Shown here piece after piece: positions 56,283 through 64,000 of a DNA stretch of 64,000 bases. This DNA is from Timema cristinae (Eukaryota > Arthropoda > Insecta > Phasmatodea > Timematidae), in assembly GCA_039000515.1 (NCBI GenBank), contig JBCFYV010000935.1, forward strand, positions 57,298,346 through 57,362,345, in the 5' to 3' direction. A program made the translations under genes and the position numbers. How positions within the stretch are numbered: the first letter of the stretch is position 1; the number at the start of each line of letters is the position of its first letter. The notes beneath the pieces were generated by a model. The model was not told the origin of the DNA. It saw nothing but the letters and a program-made list of their open reading frames with translations, and ran no database searches.

Positions 56283-56586
56283 GTGAGTATCAACCATCCA
56301 TTCCTACCTCGGAGTGTTGACCTTTAGAGTGAAGAGTTGAGCTATTTATTCCATTAAAGAATAGTTTCAATAAACATCCCCTGTACCATTCGTAGACATT
56401 AGATTCGCTGTGGTTTTAGGAAGGGAGGGCCCTTTATGGTTTGAAAATTACACTCTGAATTATTTATTTACCGCGCGTATCAGTAGTGATTAATATTTTG
56501 TCAGAAATAAATAAAAATTAATATAGAGAGCAATAATTAAATTTTGTTAAAGATATTACCATGACTGAAATGTATAGAGATGAAAC

Positions 56587-56825
56587 CAGCTTCAGTGGTC
56601 GAATGGTTTAAGGTGTCAATCTCGTGATAGACTGGGCTGTTGATGACGGGGGATCGGGGTTCGAATTCTGGTTGCGTTTACCAAGTGTGGTTTTTTTTTC
56701 CTTAATGATTTTCCGCTCTTCTTCAATGTAAATGCTGGTAGATTACATCTAAAACGCTTCCTTTATCATCACTACCCCATTAGGGTAGTTGGCCTGAAAG
56801 GTAGTAAGACGCAGTGATAAAAAAA
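56587..56825 (+). mobile_element. SINE family A copy in intron 1
   Basis: CAGCTTCAGTGGTCGAATGG head, GGGGTTCGAATTCTGG B box, tail GGTAGTAAGACGCAGTG. Confidence 0.75.
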
Positions 56826-56895
56826 AATAGACGTATACATTATAAAGAACACATCGTCAACCGTTCTCCTATCTAAAACAGCCCTTCTGAGTTTA

Positions 56896-57286
56896 GGTAT
56901 GTATATAGGGAACTTGAGTTTGGGATAGTATTTTTGCGGTTTTTACATCAAAACATTTGTTTGGTCAAAATAAATCAATTATTTCTCCAGTAGAAAAAAT
57001 AGAGTTTAATTTTCTTCATATGGTGACCTCAACATTTGTTGAATATCTGTCAAGGATGTGCTGAAATTTAATGAAAACTTTTTCTGTTCATTTAAAAAGT
57101 TTCTTATTTTAATGCCGCCATGCTCTTGACAGATATTCAACAAATGTTGATATAACCATGTGAAGAAAATTAAACTGGATGTTTCTACTGGAGAAATATT
57201 TACTTACTTACTTTGCCCTTATAAAAATATTTGTTATAAAAACTTCAAGAACACTGCCCTTAACTCGCTTTGCCTACACTCTCTCT
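56896..57286. mobile_element. TTAA-flanked foldback MITE copy
   Basis: Right TTAA at 57287-57290; the left site has mutated to TTTA. The interior matches the copy at 44534. Confidence 0.8.
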
Positions 57287-57459
57287 TTAAACAACTGAAA
57301 CACGACCAATTGTGTCCTGTCGTGATTGAGAAAGATAAGCTGCTAATCTAAGCCACCCGCCACTGAGGTGCTTCAGGTACATTCAGGTAGAATATGAAGG
57401 TCCCAGGTGTTGATAACTCCAGACACACAGACTAAAAACGTAAGCATGTCCTGTTTCAG

Positions 57460-57648
57460 CATACCACGGTCCTCCCCCTGTCAAGGAAGTGTTCAACTAC
57501 AATGATCGCTCCTACTTCCTGTACTCCGAGAGGGTGTCTTGGGACGAGGCCTTCGCCATCTGCAAGTCCAACGACGGCAGCCTCGCCGCGCCCGATGACA
57601 GCCCCAAGGCGGCGTTCCTCTCCCAGTCCATCGCCGAGGCTTGGGCGC
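57460..57648 (+). CDS. Gene 2, CTLD-1 first half
   Basis: 63 codons, acceptor TCCTGTTTCAG, donor GCGC/GTGAGT, phase 1 to 1. Reads YHGPPPVKEVFNYNDRSYFL, YSERVSWDEAFAICKSNDGS, LAAPDDSPKAAFLSQSIAEA. First CTLD cysteine in AIC; SWDEA is the helix motif. GC-rich codons contrast with the AT-rich introns. Confidence 0.92.
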
Positions 57649-58084
57649 GTGAGTTGACCTCTACCATCTAGATCAGGGCTCTTGATCAGGGCAGCACCCT
57701 TTCGTACTCCTCTATATTCACGGGAGCCTTTCGTACCTCTCTTTCTCTTCTCTCTCTCTCTTTAATATTATATATATATATATATATAGAACCTTTCGAT
57801 ATTCTTTATATTATTGAGCACCTTTCGTACACCCTCGCCCTATATATACAGCATCCTTTCATAATCTTTATTTTCACGGCACCCTCGATATAAAAGTCCT
57901 TATGTCCAGCCATCAATTTCGACTCTGAAATAGCCTAATGAATCTCAACTGAAACAAAATTTAAAATTACAATAAAAAATAAATCACCCAAACATTTGTG
58001 TTCTATTTACAGTTAAGAAAAATAGCAATTGTATATTTTTTTTAACGCCTATGTCTTGAGGTTATTTCTATTTCCGGTGTTAAG
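57649..58084. other. Intron with simple repeats
   Basis: Contains CT-rich and (TA)n runs (57735-57790) and a loose repeat of GCACCCTTTCGTA. Confidence 0.4.
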
Positions 58085-58342
58085 CCTTCGAGGATATGTG
58101 GATCGGCGGTCAGAGGGGTGAAGCCAAGGGCTGGCAGTGGGCTTCACTCAACCCTCCCAAGAGCATCCCTGAACGCTCCCGTCAGGAGGTGAACATGACG
58201 TTCATGTACCCCCCTTGGGTGGACGGTAGCATCCCGGAGAGATACAACAGGGACTGTCTGGCCATCGACAGGAACGGTCATTCCGACCCTTTCTTCATCG
58301 ATCTCGAGTGCAAGATGCCCAGACCTTTCATCTGTGAACAGG
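58085..58342 (+). CDS. Gene 2, CTLD-1 second half
   Basis: 86 codons, acceptor GGTGTTAAG (weak), donor CAGG/GTGAGT, phase 1 to 1. Reads FEDMWIGGQRGEAKGWQWAS, TFMYPPWVDGSIPERYNRDC, LAIDRNGHSDPFFIDLECKM, PRPFICEQ. Four-cysteine CTLD pattern completed; IDL replaces WND. Confidence 0.92.
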
Positions 58343-58486
58343 GTGAGTCTGCGACGGAATTACTCTGCTGGAAGTAAAGTTTAGGGATGGGGAAAGATTA
58401 CCGATACATTTCCGATATCGTTTTTCTCCTTTCAATACCACTACGTTTTGTTCGATACTTTTGTTAAGACACTTTTACTCCTATGA
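58343..58486. other. Intron of gene 2
   Basis: Nothing recognised. Confidence 0.3.
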
Positions 58487-58790
58487 GTAGTGTAGTGGTC
58501 AGTACGACTGACTACGAGCCTAGGGATCCCGGGTTCGATTCCCGTCTGGTACCTTGGGTATTTTTCCTCGAAAGGGGAACTACCCCAACGCTCACCAGGG
58601 TTTGGTTAGTTATGCTTAAGTTAAGTTTTAATTGTTTCCACTTGTTACACCCCCTTGTAATCACTATCACCATCATACTCATCTCACGGGACATGGAAAG
58701 AGCCTGCACGGAAAGGATGTACGATTAGTACATTTGGGCGTCCCCTAGGGAAAGATACATTAGTACGGGCTATCTTTTTCCACAAACTGG
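58487..58790 (+). mobile_element. SINE family C, copy 2
   Basis: GACTGACTACGAGCCTAGGG and CCCGGGTTCGATTCCCGTCT, then the body as in 43281-43610. Confidence 0.75.
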
Positions 58791-58973
58791 GCTACGAATT
58801 CTGTACCTCAGACGCGCAATATTATTATTATTATTACTATATATGACTATTTAAAACTCGGTATCAGATCGATATCTAAAGAACAACCTCTCCTTCCACA
58901 TAAATATGGATATATTACCTCTAAAACGATTCCTTCTTCATTCTTACCCATTACAGCCATTATAATATATACA

Positions 58974-59192
58974 GTAGCCCCATGGCTTCTTTGCTGCTGA
59001 CTGACAGCTAAAAGCTTTGAAAAGTTACCAGACCAAATTATGTATCCCTACGCCGAACCATATGATCTGCAAAAACATGTATTTAGCAGCTGTCACTTAT
59101 GACAGTCGAAATTTAGGTATATACCTAAATGTTGACTGTCAGAAGTCAGCTGTGAGTTGTCAGTCAGCACCAAAGAAGCCATGGGGCTACTG
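58974..59192. mobile_element. Mariner-like MITE, copy 2
   Basis: CAGTAGCCCCATGGCTTCTT at the left, AAGAAGCCATGGGGCTACTG at the right, a 20-bp perfect inverted repeat; TA flanks at 58972-58973 and 59193-59194. Confidence 0.88.
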
Positions 59193-59372
59193 TACGTGGG
59201 ATTTGAACAGGTAGTAAGCAGCGGTGATAATAATATTTTCTAATTTAAAGTGAAAATAGGTTCGTTTCGCACCCTTCTTTTTATCCCCAATGAATAAGTG
59301 ATAGTGATGCGAATGGAAGCCTCATCTAATGAAGGGTGGAGTGTACTAACGCGTGTTTTGGTTGTTGTCCAG

Positions 59373-59570
59373 TACACGCGGACAGGCAGAACGACCCTGT
59401 GGCTGGAGGTGTCGTCACGATCTTCGACTCTGAGTACATCCTATACCACGGCAGGTTGTCTTGGGAGGGTGCCGTGGCGTTCTGCAGGACCAACGGCTAC
59501 TCTCTGGCATCGGTGAAGAACCTGACAGTGGCTCATAAACTGGCGGTAGCCATGTTGAAAAGTAGACCAG
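59373..59570 (+). CDS. Gene 2, CTLD-2 first half
   Basis: 66 codons, acceptor GTTGTTGTCCAG, donor CCAG/GTGAAT, phase 1 to 1. Reads VTIFDSEYILYHGRLSWEGA, VAFCRTNGYSLASVKNLTVA, HKLAVAMLKSRP. Clear counterpart of gene 1 exon 33015-33212. Confidence 0.92.
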
Positions 59571-59762
59571 GTGAATTACCTGCAAGGCTGATTATCAATC
59601 TTGACCTGAGATATGGATTTTATCACTTTAATAGTAGGACTTAAACCTAATCTAAGTCGGTAGATTATCTGTGTCAAGGGTACTGGGTTCAATTTCTGGC
59701 ATGGCCGAAATATGTATAATTGATGAGTCGGTTTTCATAAATTATAGGTTAGATACCTTAAA

Positions 59763-60003
59763 CCCGCTTCGGTGGCCACATGGTCTAGGGCGCTACTCTC
59801 GCAGTAGACTAGACTGCCGATGACGGGGAGATCGAGGTTCGAATCTCATTTGGTTTTACCGAGGGTGAGTTTTTCCAATCTCCCTCCACGCAAATTTAGG
59901 TACACGTCATCTAAATATATCCTTCTACATGCCTAAAACCACTAGTGTAACTAGTACATAAGCTTATAACCCAAACGGGTAGTAAGACACGCTGCTAAAA
60001 AAA
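59763..60003 (+). mobile_element. SINE family A copy
   Basis: CCCGCTTCGGTGGCCACATG head, GGTTCGAATCTCATT B box, tail AAACGGGTAGTAAGACACGC. Confidence 0.85.
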
Positions 60004-60029
60004 GAGCTCAAATAAAAAATAATTATGTG

Positions 60030-60187
60030 GGATGGAAGGGAACGCGAATTTATTTTTGTGTTTTTTTACTGTTTTTATAAAAAAATAATTTTTTGGGCCG
60101 AAATAAATCAAAATGTATTTTCATTAGAGACGTTTTGGTCTAAGACTCTACATAACAATCTCAATAGTTCTGAAATATTTGTCAGGA
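60030..60187. mobile_element. TTAA-type MITE, left part only
   Basis: GGATGGAAGGGAACGCGAAT and the following arm match the family; it stops where the 120-bp tandem repeat begins. Confidence 0.55.
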
Positions 60188-61040
60188 GCACAAGTGTCTT
60201 GTTGGGGCTCTCTGGAGAGTGTTTCTAATGGGAATGTGTGAGATTATAACAGCCCTGTTATCTGCCGGTAATAACAGAATCCTTCTCAAACTAATGGTGG
60301 TGTCAGCTCTGACCCCGTCCTGTTGGGGCTCTCTGGAGAGTGTTTCTAATGTTAATGTGTGAGATTATAACAGCCTGTTATCTGCCGGTAATAACAGAAT
60401 CCTTCTCAAACTATGGTGGTGTCAGCTCTGACCCCGTCCTGTTGGCTCTCTGGAGAGTGTTTCTAATGTTAATGTGTGAGATTATAACAGCCCTGTTATC
60501 TGCCGGTAATAACAGAATCCTTCTCAAACTAAGGGTGGTGTCAGCTCTGACCCCGTCCTGTTGGCTCTCTGGAGAGTGTTTCTAATGGGAATGTGTGAGA
60601 TTATAACAGCCCTGTTATCTGCCGGTAATAACAGAATCCTTCTCAAACTAATGGTGGTGTCAGCTCTGACCCTGTCCTGTTGGGGCTCTCTGGAGAGTGT
60701 TTCTAATGTTAATGTGTGAGATTATAACAGCCCTGTTATCTGCCGGTAATAACAGAATCCTTCTCAAACTAAGAGTGGTGTCAGCTCTGACCCCGTCCTG
60801 TTGAGGCTCTCTGGAGAGTGTTTCTAATGGGAATGTGTGAGATTATAACAGCCCTGTTATCTGCCGGTAATAACAGAATCCTTCTCAAACTAATGGTGGT
60901 GTCAGCTCTGACCCCGTCCTGTTGGGGCTCTCTGGAGAGTGTTTCTAATGTTAATGTGTGAGATTATAACAGCCCTGTTATCTGCCGGTAATAACAGAAT
61001 CCTTCTCAAACTAATGGTGGTGTCAGCTCTGACCCTGTCC
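60188..61040. repeat. 120-bp minisatellite before a CTLD-2 exon
   Basis: Seven units beginning GTCCTGTTGGGGCTCTCTGG, each with CTGTTATCTGCCGGTAATAACAG-like inverse pairs. Two alternating variants (AATGGGAATG or AATGTTAATG). The last unit ends about 20 bp before the acceptor at 61058. Confidence 0.92.
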
Positions 61041-61058
61041 CGATGTGGTTCTGTGCAG

Positions 61059-61138
61059 AGTTCGAAGACGTCTGGGTTGGCGGCCAGTTCAAAGGAGACC
61101 ACTGGGTGTGGGTGTCCGATTCGGAGGAGATGGCTGTG
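61059..61138 (+). CDS. Gene 2, CTLD-2 second half, part a
   Basis: Acceptor GGTTCTGTGCAG in phase 1; ends GCTGTG/GTGAGT in phase 0. Reads FEDVWVGGQFKGDHWVWVSD, SEEMAV. The corresponding region of gene 1 is one exon, so this intron is a gain here or a loss there. Confidence 0.8.
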
Positions 61139-61149
61139 GTGAGTCAGGG

Positions 61150-61345
61150 AAACTAACGTGTTAAGGATGAGTAAGATTGAATATAGAAGAAGTGCATCCG
61201 CAAATGCGTGGAGGAAGAGTGGATCCCTTCTAGGAAAAAACAATTACATTGTATCCAAACGGGGTAATAAATCTGGTCTAAACACTATCGACAGTCCAGT
61301 TTATTGAAAAAGTAACGCCTTAGACCGAGAGATCACCGGGCCAGG
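61150..61345 (-). mobile_element. SINE family A, truncated copy
   Basis: Inverse body (AAATGCGTGGAGGAAGAGTG) and inverse head (AACGCCTTAGACCGAGAGAT) inside the extra intron. Confidence 0.65.
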
Positions 61346-61693
61346 CTTTACACGTTCACACAAATAACACAAATTTTGATTTCTAAATAAATTTTATATG
61401 TATGTAGGAATTAATTTTTTTTAATCAGACAAAATGAAATATTTGGCGATTGTTTTCTTGGAAAAAATATCTTAAAATTAGATTTAAAAAAACTTAAAGT
61501 TTTAAATAAAATTAGACCTTAAAGAGTTCTTGAATATTTCAGATTTTGAACATTTATTCGAGACGAGTACAGAACGACTACTAAAACTAGTCTATAACTC
61601 GAATTTTTGAGTATTCGAACACCCCCTGTATAACAATTATTGTGATCTTCTTAGGTTCAATGACCCTGTTCTGTGACGGATGTTTTATTCCAG

Positions 61694-61829
61694 AGTGAAA
61701 CCTATCCCCCCTGGGCGCACCCCCCGAAGAAAGGGAAAAACTGCGTTCTCTTCGACAGACATCTTTGTGACGAGCCCAAATTCCTCGATGTCAAATGCAA
61801 CAGAGTCAGAGATTTCGTATGTCAGAGAC
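61694..61829 (+). CDS. Gene 2, CTLD-2 second half, part b
   Basis: Acceptor GTTTTATTCCAG in phase 0, donor AGAC/GTAAGT in phase 1. Reads SETYPPWAHPPKKGKNCVLF, DRHLCDEPKFLDVKCNRVRD, FVCQR. Four cysteines here; YPPW and FVCQ are kept. Confidence 0.87.
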
Positions 61830-61929
61830 GTAAGTAGACTCACGCTCATTAAGAAGACTTAGGTATTTACTTACTTACTCTATGGCTCTAGGAGCTCGAA
61901 AGTTCATTACCACACTTACAAAAGTACAC

Positions 61930-62670
61930 CACCTATCCCTATCTTGAGCTAGTTCTATCCAGTCCACCTCATTACACCCTACCCATATCTTGAGTGAGAT
62001 ATATCCAATCCTCCTCATTACATCCTATCCCTATCTTGCACTAGTTCTATCCAGTCCACCTTATTACATCCTATCCATATCTTGAGCTAGTTATATCCAG
62101 TCCACCTCATTACACCTATCCATATCTTGAGCTAGTTTTATCCAGTCCACTCATTACACTATATCCCTATCTTGAGCTAGTTTTATCCAGTCCACCTCAT
62201 TACACTCTATCCCTATCTTGAGCTAGTTATATCCAGTCCACCTCATTACACTCTATCCCTATCTTGAGCTAGTTTTATCCAGTCCACCTCATTACACCGT
62301 ATCCATATCTTGAGCTAGTTATATCCAGTCCACCTCATTACACTCTATCCCTATCTTGAGCTAGTTATATCCAGTCCACCTCATTACACTCTATCCCTAT
62401 CTTGAGCTAGTTATATCCAGTCCACCTCATTACACTCTATCCCTATCTTGAGCTAGTTATATCCAGTCCACCTCATTACACTCTATCCCTATCTTGAGCT
62501 AGTTTTATCCAGTCCACCTCATTACACCTATCCATATCTTGAGCTAGTTTATCCAGTCCACCTCATTACACCCTATCCATATCTTGAGCTAGTTTTATCC
62601 AGTCCACCTCATTACATCCTATCCATATCTTGAGCTAGTTATATCCAGTCCACTCATTACACCCTATCTC
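61930..62670. repeat. 46-bp intronic minisatellite
   Basis: About 16 units of CTATCTTGAGCTAGTTATAT plus CCAGTCCACCTCATTACA. The first units look derived from a LINE-like sequence (61870-61930). Confidence 0.9.
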
Positions 62671-63568
62671 TTTCAGGTTCATTCTAATGTTATCTTCCCA
62701 CTGCGTTTAGGTCTTCCCAATGGTCTCTTCCCAATGAGTCTGCCAGTCAACACCCTTAACACGCTTCTAAATTATTTCATTCGTGCCTCATGTCCCACTC
62801 ACCGTAATATGTAAGGTTTTACTACCCTAACAATGTATTACGATGAGTACACGGTATGCAACTCATCATCATCTAACCTCCTCCCCTTTCCAATATCTTC
62901 ATCATTACATTAAGTAAACGTTAAGTTGATCGTGATCCCGGCATTTTTTAAGTCAGATCTTCTCCACAATATAAGTACACAATGCTACCTATATTCTGAA
63001 ACGCTTTACGAATTTTTCTCATAGAGACAAGAATATAGTTTTACTTTTCATGTCAAAAACTCCCCAGATATATATATTTTAAACAAGACCGTTGGAACAA
63101 TTATCAAAATATTTTGAATTAATCCAAAATAAGTATTCATTAGAGTATCTTTAATTTATGTCTAAAATTTATATTAAAAATATCTTAATATCAAGTTTGA
63201 ACAAAATCCATCAAAACTTTTCAGTTGTAGTTCCGGGGACCGACTGGCATAGGGAAAGACAGAAATGTAAGCTTTACATTATTTTGGGTTTAAGGCCTCA
63301 TAAATGTCAAGATTTATTTTAAAATCGAGATAAAAAAGATCCCTAACACAATACTTTTACTGTATGCGAAAGTAAAAATTCGAAATTAAATTACAATTTT
63401 TAATTGTAAATGTTCATCTAACAATATTTAAGTATATATAAATACGTTTTAAGGCGATTACTGTCCTAGGTTTGGTTCAGTGTGTATTGGACATCTGGGC
63501 GGAGATATCCACAATGTATGTATCTTTGATGAAGAACCACCTCTTTATAACCCTTGTTCTCCTGATAG
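62671..63568. other. Intron of gene 2
   Basis: AT-rich; no exon seen. Confidence 0.35.
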
Positions 63569-63769
63569 GTGTCGAGGAGGAAGCGACCGAACCTCCCAAA
63601 GATGCCATACTCCGGTACAGGAAGAAACTATACACCATCCACGCTGGTCAACTCACCTGGGACGAGGCTAAGCTCATCTGCGAGGATTCGGAAGGAAGTG
63701 TTATGCTGGAGCTTGAGGATGTGGAGGAGGTCAACTTCCTCATGCAGGCCATGGCTGATAACAAGCAAG
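63569..63769 (+). CDS. Gene 2, CTLD-3 first half
   Basis: 67 codons, acceptor TCCTGATAG, donor CAAG/GTGCTG, phase 1 to 1. Reads EEEATEPPKDAILRYRKKLY, TIHAGQLTWDEAKLICEDSE, EEVNFLMQAMADNKQ. One cysteine (LIC). The next exon lies beyond the window. Confidence 0.9.
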
Positions 63770-63839
63770 GTGCTGTACACATATTCTATGTCAATTTATC
63801 GTGGGAATAAACAACTCAAGGCACATCGGGGCACTCCTA

Positions 63840-64000
63840 ACGTTTTGAGACGTGTCAGATAGAACTGATCCCGACATTTTGAGGTGTGTTACAATGGGTT
63901 GGTTATTCCCGACATTCTGAGATCCATTACATCAGGCTATTCCCGATTTGTTGAGATATGTTACAATGTGCTATTCCCGACATTTTGAGATATATTACAT
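63840..64000. repeat. Start of a tandem repeat in the last intron
   Basis: Units of about 45-50 bp around TATTCCCGACATTTTGAGAT and GTTACAATG begin near 63850 and continue past the window edge. Another array right after a CTLD exon. Confidence 0.6.

Larger units (their letters stand above)
56220..63769 (+). other. Gene 2 model: tandem paralogue of gene 1, 5' part
   Basis: Exons: 56220-56282, 57460-57648, 58085-58342, 59373-59570, 61059-61138, 61694-61829, 63569-63769 and beyond the window. All joins keep the frame; phases are 1 except a phase-0 intron at 61138/61694. Three CTLDs in the order of gene 1, and exon lengths of the matching first halves agree (198 and 201 bp). The gene looks intact in this window. 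The second half of CTLD-3, and perhaps sushi and vWA exons, should follow. Confidence 0.85.

Noticed and set aside
60188..61040. CRISPR-like array
   Set aside because: Units are contiguous 120-bp repeats without unique spacers, in a eukaryotic intron.

Overview
The window is eukaryotic and most likely arthropod, probably an insect. It is AT-rich and full of introns and transposons. The single best-conserved gene, enhancer of rudimentary at 9.2 kb, ends in an arthropod-like C-terminus, and short TTAGG-like runs occur near 27.8 and 43.4 kb. I cannot name the species. Many frame breaks are single-base differences between neighbouring tandem copies, some in homopolymers. The assembly may therefore carry residual indels, or some genes may be decaying.

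Layout. 0-9 kb: SINEs, a three-level nest of DNA transposons (a TTAA-flanked MITE holding another MITE that holds a near-complete BED/hAT transposase), a piggyBac transposase remnant and a hAT MITE with a perfect 8-bp target duplication. 9.2 kb: e(r)/ERH with an uninterrupted CDS. 9.5-17.6 kb: gene-poor AT-rich DNA with foldback elements and SINEs. 17.6-18.8 kb: an exon-like stretch of 39-bp repeats (13 residues each). 19-23 kb: SINEs and a short Helitron. 23.8-26.8 kb: a 3-kb terminal exon encoding 36-residue repeats, then a unique part, then about 26 units of up to 27 residues, each with a Cys and two N-glycosylation sequons.

30-46.4 kb: gene 1. A possible signal-peptide exon is followed by three C-type lectin-like domains (CTLDs), each split over two exons, then a sushi domain, a von Willebrand factor A (vWA) domain over three exons, a 27-nt micro-exon and a short terminal exon. 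Almost every intron is phase 1. 56.2-64 kb: gene 2, a same-strand tandem paralogue with a clear signal-peptide exon and CTLDs in the same order; it runs off the window end. The CTLDs keep four cysteines and WIGG/WVGG and FICE/FVCE motifs but lack the usual calcium/sugar residues. The products are probably secreted recognition or adhesion proteins (inference).

The most striking pattern is that minisatellite-like tandem duplications in these two lectin genes repeatedly start or end at exon-intron junctions and copy real splice sites with exon ends (31.1, 32.8, 34.5, 36.9 and 40.4 kb; a further array at 60.2 kb stops just before a splice site). This creates strings of decoy donors and acceptors.

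Mobile DNA forms the rest: about 25 SINE copies (two families with different tRNA-like heads but the same 3' tail), nine copies of one TTAA-flanked foldback MITE, TA-flanked mariner-like MITEs, hAT MITEs, a Helitron, decayed LINE fragments and several satellites.
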